Assembly (NCBI GenBank): GCA_023441055.1
Contig: JAEZQY010000029.1
Coordinates: 186,001 to 250,000, forward strand
Direction: 5' to 3'
Length of the DNA stretch: 64,000 nt
From: Bacillota bacterium
GTDB lineage: Bacteria; Bacillota; Bacilli; Paenibacillales; UBA4045
The notes under the pieces: model-generated
Databases searched by the model: none
Told to the model about the DNA's origin: nothing
The model's input: only the letters and a program-made list of their open reading frames with translations
In this document: positions 51,452-59,974 of the stretch, one piece after another
How positions within the stretch are numbered: the first letter of the stretch is position 1
Layout: each line of letters opens with the position of its first letter
Translations under genes and position numbers: made by a program

Positions 51452-53044
51452 TTATTTATAGAACAAATTGAAGGTTTTATCGATAATATTACCAAGTTCT
51501 TGGCCACGAACTTGATTTTCTAAAAATTCAGCTATTTTAATATCGAAGTCTTCATCAATATTTTTTGAAAATGTACTGTTGAGGAATAAATCGTTATATT
51601 GTTCAGAGTCAGCTAAATTAAATAAATCTAATATCTTATGATAAAACCATACCGAATCTAATGTTTCTTCGTTATTGATACCGGCCTGATAACCCCATTG
51701 TATCCAACTATCTTGCAATTTAACAGCATTGTCAAACAGGGTAGGAAAAAGCATGGTTTTGAATTCTTCATATTCTTTTGACACATTGAAATCTTCTATT
51801 TCTGTGTACATATAATTTTTGTATTCATTCCAATGAATATTAAAACTCTCCATCTGGTCTTTATCCCAGTAATATTCTGGTTCATGTGAACGTGGATCAA
51901 ACTTGGAAATAGGTCTTCCCTCTTTATCTACATAATAGGACCAGTAATTACTTCCAGTTACATTATTAATGATTCGCCATAAAGAAACACTTTCTAGTGA
52001 ATGGTAATGATCAGTGGGAATCGGCTCTAAATCCTGGGAAATCAATATTTCATTTCGTCCCACAAGTTTTGGGGCGATTATTAAGTGAGCTTCATACTCA
52101 TGTTCTTCACTTAAACTGTTTGTCCTGTGTATGGCATAAAAAGTAGTGTCATTTAAAGGTTCGGGGACAAATTCAATAAAGTCCTTTGAAACAAATCCCT
52201 CGTATTCATTTATAAAGGGGTTTTTCTCCATACTACTGTCGTGATCTTCCATCATAGATGTAGCATCTTCGTTTAATATATGAATGCGTATTTTATAATA
52301 TTCTGTTCCTTCATCGGACAGGATGATCCCGCTCTCTCCCCTCATTAACTCAAACCATTCCTCGGTTCCCTTAATATCTTTAAGAAAGGGAATGTTGTTG
52401 TCGTTGATATAAAATACTTTATCTTCGCCCTTATACTTTGGCATGATTAGGCTTTTTTCGCTCCTATCCACCTCGTTAATCCATGTTGTCTTCATCTGTG
52501 TAGTCAATTTATTCGGACTCAGAACTAGTTCTTTCGTGGATTCATATTTCGACCCATCGACAAACGTCAAGTTATCCGGGAGATAAAGTATTACAAGTTC
52601 AGGCGGCAAGGTTTGATTGATTGATCCTATTGATATTTTGTTATTATCTATCGAGTAAAAGTAATTATTTAGATTTGATTCGGAATTTTCCATTCCAATA
52701 GGTATATATCTCCCGCCCTGAAAAAAGTAAACCCCATAATCGGAGTTCTCCGCAATGTCTTGACCGAAAGTTATTTCAATTTTTTGATCCAAGGAGGAAC
52801 TATAATTAATTATAGAATTATCAAAATCATTGTCGTTATACAGCCCGTATTTAAACCCTGGGATTGTTATTGATACAATGCTCTTCCCTCTCTCGTCTTG
52901 TTGTGGGCTTACGCTTATCTCATTATGCTTAAGTTCCGACAATCTCGGGTAATAAAACACTAAAGTGCAAATAGCAACAATTGCTATGGAGATCCATATA
53001 TATCTTTTATAGTTAATGATAATCCCTCCTCGTTCATACAACAA
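51452..53044 (-). CDS. Membrane-anchored protein of unknown function
   Basis: About 530 residues. One N-terminal helix (YIWISIAIVAICTLVFYY, about 14-31) anchors a large extracellular region with no domain I recognise; it is rich in D/E, N and Y. The start is uncertain: TTG 53044 or 53041 lies just after a terminator, whereas the only strong SD (GAGGAGGG) lies inside the frame and would serve an ATT codon six bases later. AT-rich; between the M23 peptidase gene and the stalk-domain gene. Confidence 0.65.
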   Translation of the reverse strand: MLYERGGIIINYKRYIWISIAIVAICTLVFYYPRLSELKHNEISVSPQQDERGKSIVSITIPGFKYGLYNDNDFDNSIINYSSSLDQKIEITFGQDIAENSDYGVYFFQGGRYIPIGMENSESNLNNYFYSIDNNKISIGSINQTLPPELVILYLPDNLTFVDGSKYESTKELVLSPNKLTTQMKTTWINEVDRSEKSLIMPKYKGEDKVFYINDNNIPFLKDIKGTEEWFELMRGESGIILSDEGTEYYKIRIHILNEDATSMMEDHDSSMEKNPFINEYEGFVSKDFIEFVPEPLNDTTFYAIHRTNSLSEEHEYEAHLIIAPKLVGRNEILISQDLEPIPTDHYHSLESVSLWRIINNVTGSNYWSYYVDKEGRPISKFDPRSHEPEYYWDKDQMESFNIHWNEYKNYMYTEIEDFNVSKEYEEFKTMLFPTLFDNAVKLQDSWIQWGYQAGINNEETLDSVWFYHKILDLFNLADSEQYNDLFLNSTFSKNIDEDFDIKIAEFLENQVRGQELGNIIDKTFNLFYK

Positions 53045-53078
53045 TCATATAGGAGGGCATTCCCCCTCCTATATGATT
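53043..53078 (-). terminator. Terminator after the M23 peptidase gene
   Basis: AATCATATAGGAGG (53043-53056) pairs perfectly with CCTCCTATATGATT (53065-53078). Confidence 0.75.
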
Positions 53079-53111
53079 CCTGGTTTACACAAATTCATCG
53101 TTTCTTAGGGA

Positions 53112-54419
53112 CTAGTGTTCTATATTCCTAATAAAATCTCCTTCTACATTAAGTCTAGTTTGATTCTTATCTTGGAAGTTTCCAGACACAAGGTATTCCT
53201 TACCTACGGAAAGCTCAGGGGCAAGAGCTGGGTATAACACATTAATGACATAGCTATCATCATTTGAAATTACTTCCCATTCATTTTCCCCTACATTTCT
53301 CACCAGTTCCACGCTGTTAATAAAATCGAACTCCAGGACGTTCACTGTATCAGGGATGTCCACTTTAACTGGTTCTACTGCAGTGGCATACATAGATTCC
53401 GTATAGATATCGGAGTTAGCACCCTTCGCTAGCAATGAAGTGCTTACAAAGAATGGTCTATCCGTAGGGGCCTGATTATCATACCGGTATGGTCTATATC
53501 CTGTATAATATGTTGTCCCATTATACGAGTTGTTCTCTGCCTCGACGTAGTATTGGAGGGTATCAGAGGTCCCATAGAGAGGTGTTAAGTTGCCTGTAAA
53601 TGTGATATCATCTGATGCTACCGTCATAGATGTACTACTCCATGATGTCATGTTACCATTTTTATAGAACAGCTTTACCTTACTCGGAGGGGATGTTCTT
53701 AAGACACCACTATAAATTGACTGGATTTGAAACGTTACCGACGATGAACTTGCTGCTGTTCTTGTTATAAAGGACATCTTATTTGCATAACTTCCACCCT
53801 TATGTTGGTAGAAGTATGATGGCGCATATCTTTTCATGGTATTTGTATCAGTAGCTGAGGCACCTCTAAATTCTAAATGCAAGTGAATCGGATAAGAGCT
53901 CTCCGTTGTGCCTGATCCACCTGTTTGACCAATATTCGTTGTATTTGTTACGGAAGTAGCGCTAGTAACGTTAACACTTGCTAAATGTGCATAAAAAGAC
54001 TGCACATAGTAATCTGTTCCCCCAGAGGTTACTTTGTGTTGGACAAGGGCATATCTACCATATGTGCTTCCTAATGTAGTCCTTAATTGGTAGACCTCCC
54101 CGTTCCCTAGAACACTGAAAGCATCTCTACCAGCCGTTCCTGTAGCATTCCTTGAACGTAAATCAACACCAGCATGACCGGATGTTCGGGGCTCGCTATA
54201 TGGTGCAGTAATAACTACATCATCGTCGGTGCCTGTACCTGTGTCTCCAACTCTTAATGCGCTCTTCGCATTAATTGTTACTGAACTAATTGTAGGATAC
54301 CCTGACTCTGATACTTCATCCGCTTCCATGAATAGGTGTGCTGCGAAACCCGCTGAAGGGAAAACTGAAATAACCATTAATAGTACCATTAAGAAAGAAA
54401 AAGCATGACGAATTTTCAT
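53112..54419 (-). CDS. Secreted M23 (LytM-type) peptidase domain protein
   Basis: 435 residues. Signal peptide about 1-26 (FSFLMVLLMVISVFPSAGFAA). The M23 domain (about 70-200) has the zinc motifs SGHAGVDLRSR (HxxxD) and HLHLEF (HxH), plus the catalytic His in FYAHLASV. A C-terminal ~220-residue beta-rich region follows. It probably cleaves peptidoglycan cross-bridges or another peptide outside the cell. ATG 54419 has GGAGG eight bases upstream; the extension to 54458 is not favoured. Confidence 0.87.
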   Translation of the reverse strand: MKIRHAFSFLMVLLMVISVFPSAGFAAHLFMEADEVSESGYPTISSVTINAKSALRVGDTGTGTDDDVVITAPYSEPRTSGHAGVDLRSRNATGTAGRDAFSVLGNGEVYQLRTTLGSTYGRYALVQHKVTSGGTDYYVQSFYAHLASVNVTSATSVTNTTNIGQTGGSGTTESSYPIHLHLEFRGASATDTNTMKRYAPSYFYQHKGGSYANKMSFITRTAASSSSVTFQIQSIYSGVLRTSPPSKVKLFYKNGNMTSWSSTSMTVASDDITFTGNLTPLYGTSDTLQYYVEAENNSYNGTTYYTGYRPYRYDNQAPTDRPFFVSTSLLAKGANSDIYTESMYATAVEPVKVDIPDTVNVLEFDFINSVELVRNVGENEWEVISNDDSYVINVLYPALAPELSVGKEYLVSGNFQDKNQTRLNVEGDFIRNIEH

Positions 54420-54902
54420 CTTCAATTCCTCCATCTTCATTTTTTTAAAAACTCCCAACTTCGCTCTTAACCAGATGAAAGGGCAGCTATAAACCTTTGT
54501 TATCCATTCGCATGACCCCCAATTATCATTTATTAGGCGACTGGAAAGTGTGAAACTAAATTATGACGGCCTTACTTATATAGACTTATGGTTCGTCTCC
54601 CTTATAACGTTTTCATAACTAATTACTATTCTAAACAATGTCCATCTTCTAATAGTGTTTCTATCATGCAATCGTTCCGACAGAAGAATAACGAATCATT
54701 GCCGCAATATGAAGATTGTAAACTCAGATCATAAGGGGAACTACCCGAAGGAATATTGTATTATATATTTAACATCAAGCTATAAAGTCCAAACTATAAT
54801 ATCATTATATGTAATTGGGTCATTCTCGAAATATTGGTGTGATTTTGATCTCTCATATTCATATTCTTATTTAGAATTAAGAGAAGGGACAGTGCTAATG
54901 AA
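54420..54902. other. AT-rich divergent intergenic region
   Basis: Region between the M23 gene and the divergent sigma/anti-sigma pair. It must carry promoters for both, but I see no clear sigma-A or ECF match. The 83-codon frame at 54655-54906 lacks an SD and any known motif. Confidence 0.5.
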
Positions 54903-55469
54903 ATGAAATGGTACTACCTGCTACATCAATTAGATACTCTTCCTTCAGAAATACAGAAGACTATTTACCAGTATTTTTTTGATGCGTTTTATAAAGATGT
55001 GTACTATATCCTGAAGGATCACTCACTAACGGAAGATATAATTCAAGAATCTTTTATGAAAGTAATAACAACATCGCAGAAGTATGAGGTGAAAAACCCC
55101 AGTTCATGGATGAAACAGGTGGTTCGGAATCACACAATAGATTATTTAAAGAAAGTAAAAAAAGTGCGTTATTCAGAGGAGTATAATGACATCTCTATAA
55201 CTGAGGACTATTTATTTGACAATGATTCGCTCTTCGTCGAGGATGAAGTTGAGAAATCCCTTGAAATCGAAGCATTACGCCACTCTATACTTGAATTGAA
55301 ACAAGACTATCAACTATTAATTAAGCTTCACTATATTGATGAACTGTCTTATAAAGAGATTGCAACGACATTGAATTTATCAGAACCAGCAGTAGGCCAA
55401 AAACTACTCCGTGCAAGAAAGAAGCTGTTAAAGATTTTTAAACGGAAATGGGTGAACGGTAGTGAGTAA
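54903..55469 (+). CDS. ECF-type RNA polymerase sigma factor
   Basis: 188 residues. Region 2: DVYYILKDHSLTEDIIQESFMKVI and PSSWMKQVVRNHTIDYLKKVKK; region 4: YQLLIKLHYIDELSYKEIATTLNLSEPAVGQKL in outline. ATG 54903 follows AAGGGAC. Translationally overlaps the anti-sigma gene (GTG 55462 before the TGA 55467). Targets unknown; the surrounding cell-envelope genes are candidates. Confidence 0.9.
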   Translation: MKWYYLLHQLDTLPSEIQKTIYQYFFDAFYKDVYYILKDHSLTEDIIQESFMKVITTSQKYEVKNPSSWMKQVVRNHTIDYLKKVKKVRYSEEYNDISITEDYLFDNDSLFVEDEVEKSLEIEALRHSILELKQDYQLLIKLHYIDELSYKEIATTLNLSEPAVGQKLLRARKKLLKIFKRKWVNGSE

Positions 55470-56238
55470 TAACAAGTCTCACAGAGAAGAGTTAATCAAA
55501 GAGGTAATACAGCGAATTTACGATGAGATTGAAGTACCAGATAGTACAGCGTCATGGAAAGTAATTGAGAAACGCTTGAAGAGAAGAAAGCGTGTTAAAA
55601 GAAGTATGAGAATGTTGCAATTAAGTAGTGTTATTATTATATGTGCATTTATGATGAATTTATTATGGATGGCCGTGTTACCTACAGCCCACTCGCAAAT
55701 TTCAGAGTTATTTAAAAAGATGAACGACAATTTCACGGAAATCTTCCACAAGGATACGAAGCAACCTTCTATCGATAAGGCTAGAACAACAGTACCCCCA
55801 GATGATTCAAATGATGGAAGTGCGGATAATAATTCGATTAAAGATGTCTCCTTTGAGTATGCAAAGGATAGAACATCGTTTCGACTAAAGGAGCCTACTT
55901 ACATTCCAAAAGGTTATGAGGTAGAGGTTGTGCGTGCATTTGAAAGTTCCGGAGTAATCAGCAATGTTCAAATGAAATATAGTAATTCAGACCAAGAAGT
56001 GATAACTATAATGCAACAAAAGGTTGAAGCTGATTCGCATACTCCAATTAAATCTACAATTGCTGTTGATTCGGGTACTTTCAAAGATGTCACTATTAAT
56101 AATAGTCGGGCAATACTACTGATAGCGAACAAAGGGAACTCCGTTATAGAATGGGTCGAGGAAGGTGAAATAATTATACGTATATCTGGGGCATTAACAG
56201 AAACAGAAATCATTAAGATTGCTTCTTCATTACAATGA
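55462..56238 (+). CDS. Anti-sigma factor with DUF4367 domain
   Basis: 258 residues. The cytosolic N terminus (1-50) is basic and helical; one membrane helix lies at about 53-75 (LSSVIIICAFMMNLLWMAVL); an extracellular Ser/Asp-rich linker follows; a DUF4367-like domain fills about 125-258 (FRLKEPTYIPKGYEV and the C-terminal TETEIIKIASSL). It probably sequesters the preceding sigma factor. GTG 55462 is the overlapping start. Confidence 0.85.
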   Translation: MSNNKSHREELIKEVIQRIYDEIEVPDSTASWKVIEKRLKRRKRVKRSMRMLQLSSVIIICAFMMNLLWMAVLPTAHSQISELFKKMNDNFTEIFHKDTKQPSIDKARTTVPPDDSNDGSADNNSIKDVSFEYAKDRTSFRLKEPTYIPKGYEVEVVRAFESSGVISNVQMKYSNSDQEVITIMQQKVEADSHTPIKSTIAVDSGTFKDVTINNSRAILLIANKGNSVIEWVEEGEIIIRISGALTETEIIKIASSLQ

Positions 56239-56363
56239 GAAGGAGGATATCCCCTAGGGGTTCTGATAGTTTTTTAATTGAAGAGAAACATGCATTCCGT
56301 TCCCTTTAGATGATTCCCTAGAATAAGTACCCGCTTTTTGGTGATTTACTTATACAAATAGTT

Positions 56364-56391
56364 GATTCCCCGCAGTAAGCTGCGGGGAATC
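56364..56391. terminator. Bidirectional terminator
   Basis: GATTCCCCGCAG (56364-56375) pairs perfectly with CTGCGGGGAATC (56380-56391), between convergent genes. Confidence 0.85.
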
Positions 56392-56403
56392 ATAAAGGAA
56401 AGA

Positions 56404-56871
56404 TCAGTCAACCACAAGTAGCGACGAGGTATACCTCACCCCATCCTCAAGGACATTATTATACTCAACCCAATGAGTCGTTTTTATTCGGTAATAATAA
56501 CCAGTTAATACATTTATCTTTCTACTGGAGAATGAATAGGAATCGTTATAAAAAACAGAGTTAGCCCCAAAATCCTCATTGATCCACACACTACCAGTCC
56601 ATCTTTGTAAGGTGACCTGGACTCCAACCACATCCACATCAAATGTAGCAAACGTGTGTCCATAAACGCTCACCTCTCCATCACCCAAATCGAACATCCC
56701 CCCATATCCATCTTCCAAGTAGTCATAGCTTGGATCGAAAATAGTGTAAGGCATATAATTTGGTGGTGGTCCCGTCAACGGTTGAGTTGTCGAGGCAATT
56801 GCCTGCGTGGGGACAATTAGTGCAAATGCAATCGTAATTCCAATGAATAACTTCACATACTTGTGTGACAA
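56404..56871 (-). CDS. Small secreted protein of unknown function
   Basis: 155 residues with a signal peptide (FIGITIAFALIVPTQAIAS). The mature part is beta-rich with several Tyr/Trp residues (LQRWTGSVWINE, YYYRIKTTHWVEYNN) like small fibronectin/Ig-like secreted domains of Bacilli. TTG 56871 follows GAGGAGGG with a 6-base gap. Single-gene unit in the AT-rich block. Confidence 0.72.
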   Translation of the reverse strand: MSHKYVKLFIGITIAFALIVPTQAIASTTQPLTGPPPNYMPYTIFDPSYDYLEDGYGGMFDLGDGEVSVYGHTFATFDVDVVGVQVTLQRWTGSVWINEDFGANSVFYNDSYSFSSRKINVLTGYYYRIKTTHWVEYNNVLEDGVRYTSSLLVVD

Positions 56872-57092
56872 TTAAATCCCTCCTCAAAATGTGCTTACAT
56901 AAATATAAGACGGCGCATTTCGAGGTTATATAACGATATTAATCAGGAAAATGTTAAAAATATTTTATCCATCATGAAATGGTATGAATAAATAGTTTTC
57001 ATGGAAACTAGGTAGCACTTTCGCATCCCATACAACAAAACCCTAGTAATAATTTCATTTGCGTTTGAGGCGTCAATTTGATTAATCCCTCA

Positions 57093-57410
57093 CTAGAAAA
57101 ATACTTGTATAATCCATCTAGCGTGAATGACCATAATGAGGATGTAAACGAAAATGATAACTCGCAATAGCCATAAGAATAAAACACTTAAAAACTTAAC
57201 TTCTTCAAATTTATAGGAAAACATCCCCACACCAAACATGATAGCTGATATCCATATCTTCAGAAATAGAAAACTTAGGGGATGCGTGAATAACAAGGAG
57301 TTCATAAACGGGTTCATTTCAATCATATATCCGCTAACATAGCCCAAATACGACACGACTCCATCAAGAACGTTTAATAGTGCAAACACGAAAAACAACC
57401 TCTTCAACAT
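57093..57410 (-). CDS. DUF5658 membrane protein
   Basis: 105 residues, three hydrophobic helices (about 4-24, 42-64, 75-100). FALLNVLDGVVSYLGYVSGYMIEMNPFMNSL matches DUF5658, including the D and NP motif. No known role. No clear SD. Confidence 0.7.
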   Translation of the reverse strand: MLKRLFFVFALLNVLDGVVSYLGYVSGYMIEMNPFMNSLLFTHPLSFLFLKIWISAIMFGVGMFSYKFEEVKFLSVLFLWLLRVIIFVYILIMVIHARWIIQVFF

Positions 57411-57496
57411 AAAGTATCAGCTCTCTTATAACTTTAGTTTTCTCAATCACAAAACAAACTGGCGACATCCTTATTCATATATTCAAAGTTGCACTG

Positions 57497-58084
57497 AGCC
57501 CTCCATGCTTTTTCTAACCAAATCGTTTACTTATAGAATAGGCCAGTCGGGCTGTAGAACATCGGCATCAAGTACGTTTTACCGTCGTTATAGGGATTCG
57601 TAATTGTCGTGTCTGTGAATCCAGGAATGATCTTCTCACTTACAGTGAACTCCTCACCAGGTACCTTCATAGCGAGTACATCCGTCAGATCCGTCATATT
57701 GTTATCCTTGACGAAGGTTTCTGTAAGCCCTTTCGGTTGACCTACTGCTAAATGGATAGCGTCTGGGAAATCACCGGATTTCATCGTTGGTCCGATAACA
57801 TCCTCGATGTTCTTCTCAATGGTCATCTCAACCTTGACACCAGGAACCTTGCTCTCGAATGCAGCGGCTACTTCTTCCCATACCGCCTTACCATAAGCCG
57901 TCTCCAGTGCCGCGAACTTCATTGTGCGAACCTCATTAGAGGAACCATTAGACGAGCCGTTCGATGAGCTATTAGCTGGGTTGCTTGATGAATTGCTTTG
58001 CTCTGAATTGCCATTCGATGAACCACAAGCGGCCAGCATAACTACCATCATCACCGCAAGTACTAAGGCTGCCATCTTTTTCAT
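57497..58084 (-). pseudogene. N-terminal half of a sugar-binding lipoprotein gene (inverted)
   Basis: From ATG 58084 (GGAGG eight bases upstream) a signal peptide with lipobox VMLAAC, a Ser/Asn linker, and the first lobe of an ABC sugar-binding protein (RTMKFAALETAYGKAVWEEV to MPMFYSPTGLFYK). It stops at TAA 57527-57529. Read in frame past the stop, TIWLEKAWRA still resembles the family (compare ATLFAEKGWEVP), so homology extends to about 57497 and then ends. The second half lies on the other strand at 58170-58907. Confidence 0.8.
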
Positions 58085-58169
58085 TCTGTTACCCTCCTCG
58101 ATTTTTGGAATAACGAATACCGTGCTATTCATTCCTCTCTACTTTCACTATCAGATTACCTTTACAAAA

Positions 58170-58907
58170 TCATATCCGGAATACTTGGAGGAAATCCTAT
58201 ATCCATCACTGGCGAATGCCGCTGGCCTTGCACAGCTGAAGAGAATTTATGCATTCGAGCCCGGCTCCTTTCAGACTGCGTCTGTAAAAAAGGTGTTGGA
58301 CACGATTGCCAGGATCGGAAACGGTGGGTATTTGATGGAGGGGACAGTCGGACTTAATCACACCCAATCCCAAACCGATATGATGCTTGGCAAAGCCATA
58401 TTCATCGTGAATGGTTCATGGATGGAGAATGAAATGAAGGATGCGCCAAGAGAAGAGGGCTTCGAATTCGGGATGATTCCTGTGCCTGTGTTCAATGCAG
58501 GGGATGAACGTTATATCCTTTCTAGTTATGAGCAATTCTCTATCCCGCTTAAGGCCAAGAACCCTGAGCTTGCGAAGGAGTTCTTGAAGTTTCTGTACAC
58601 CGAGGAATCCGTCATCTTATTCGCAGAGAAGTCCAACGGTACCTTCGCGCTGAAAGGAGCGCAGGAGCTTTCGCGAAACTATCTCACCCCTGGTGTGTAT
58701 GATATGCTCAGCGCTTATGAAGGAGCGACGGCTATTACGCAGGAATGGCATATTATCCCTATGCAATTCAAGGAGGATATTCGAAATCAATTGTTCAAAA
58801 AAGCGATAACGCCGATTATGACAGGACAAATGACCACGGAGGAATGGATGAATCAAGTGGAGAAGGCGTTTGCCGACATCCAATCCACGATGAACACACC
58901 GCAATAA
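58170..58907 (+). pseudogene. C-terminal half of the same sugar-binding lipoprotein gene
   Basis: SYPEYLEEILYPSLANAAG, DMMLGKAIFIVNGSWMENEM, FEFGMIPVPV and ELAKEFLKFLYTEESV are the second half of an ABC sugar-binding protein, beginning where the N-terminal half (57497-58084, minus strand) leaves off except for about 30 missing residues. No start codon or SD precedes it; the frame simply runs open from antisense sequence. The break implies an inversion with loss of about 100 bases. Confidence 0.8.
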
Positions 58908-58911
58908 CAAG

Positions 58912-59805
58912 CTAGCTATCCTCACTAGTTGACGTGCGAACGTATGTCGGTCGGAATGCACTCGGCGGCATGCCTGTCCATCGGCGGAATTGCCTAGAGA
59001 AATGGCTCGCCGACTGAAATCCGAGCTGTTCTGCTAATTCCTCCATCGAATAAGTCGAATGCACAAGCAGATGCTTCGCCTGATTCAGAACCAGCTTACT
59101 CCGATACTGTCGCGGTGATTGCCCGTACACCTTGTTGAATACATGCGTGCAGCGGCCGCGACTGATCCCCAATGAAGCTGCAATTTCAGCGATACTCGCA
59201 TGATCACCATTCCGCAATTTCTCTTCAATCGCGTGGGCCAGCTCCGTCTCAACGACTGAGGCATTCTGCAACTGGTCATCACGCATCGGCGTCTTACGCT
59301 GTACGTCATCGTTGTACTTGATGAATTCACTAATGATGCCTAAGGTATGCGTCTGGATAATCAGGCGATTCAACGCTTTGTCATCATCAACCGTATCGAT
59401 ATGATGATTGTGAGAGAGCGCATGCTCTATCGCGCTTGCATGCATCGGCAGCGATAGCTGAGCAGCCTCCTCTGCATGAATGAGCATATAATCGGTCCTG
59501 CATAACCATTCACGTATAATGGGGTCATCCAAATCGAAGTGCAAATTAAAGAAACGATAATCAGCAGCCGGACCGTTCTCAGAAGCATGTGATATACCGG
59601 ACTTTATTAACAGCCAATCTCCGCTGCTAAACGCGAAGTCATGATCCCCTATCGTCTGCTTGATTGCCCCCTCCTTGCAATGCAACAGTTCAAAGAGGTA
59701 ATGATGATGTCTGGGGAAGGACCAATTCGGATGGAAATTGCCCACATGACAACCGATAATCTGCAAGGTGCTCGTTAAATTAGGAAGCGAATACTGAATA
59801 TCCAT
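58912..59805 (-). CDS. AraC family regulator with cupin sensor domain
   Basis: 297 residues. The N-terminal cupin (about 15-150, HHHYLFELLHCKEGAIKQTIGDHDFAFSSGDWLLI) would bind a sugar; two HTHs lie at the C terminus (SIAEIAASLGISRGRCTHVF, SMEELAEQLGFQSASHFSRQF). It is divergent from the GH35 gene 169 bases away and probably activates it. GGAGGGCT precedes ATG 59805. Confidence 0.9.
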   Translation of the reverse strand: MDIQYSLPNLTSTLQIIGCHVGNFHPNWSFPRHHHYLFELLHCKEGAIKQTIGDHDFAFSSGDWLLIKSGISHASENGPAADYRFFNLHFDLDDPIIREWLCRTDYMLIHAEEAAQLSLPMHASAIEHALSHNHHIDTVDDDKALNRLIIQTHTLGIISEFIKYNDDVQRKTPMRDDQLQNASVVETELAHAIEEKLRNGDHASIAEIAASLGISRGRCTHVFNKVYGQSPRQYRSKLVLNQAKHLLVHSTYSMEELAEQLGFQSASHFSRQFRRWTGMPPSAFRPTYVRTSTSEDS

Positions 59806-59974
59806 CGTCTGTAGCCCTCCTGGTTCCCAATCCTATAGTCGTATTCTAGCGTAATGCCATTCATAACAAAAGGTCAAATTTAACGTCCCTTTGTCCATTT
59901 GTTTGATTATTCTTTCCGTTTAGAATAAGAAGCATCACAAGTCTTAACCACTACATTGCATTGGAGGTCGCTTA

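Noticed and set aside
54541..54600. ECF autoregulated promoter with TGAAAC at 54551
   Set aside because: No CGT-type -10 lies 16-17 bases downstream.
54655..54906. 83-codon plus-strand gene before the sigma factor
   Set aside because: No SD, no domain, composition like the AT-rich spacer.
57924..58169. 5' part of the long plus-strand frame ending at 58907, as a real N terminus
   Set aside because: It is antisense to the lipoprotein N-terminal half; its Glu/Leu-rich residues are a shadow of the Ser/Asn linker.
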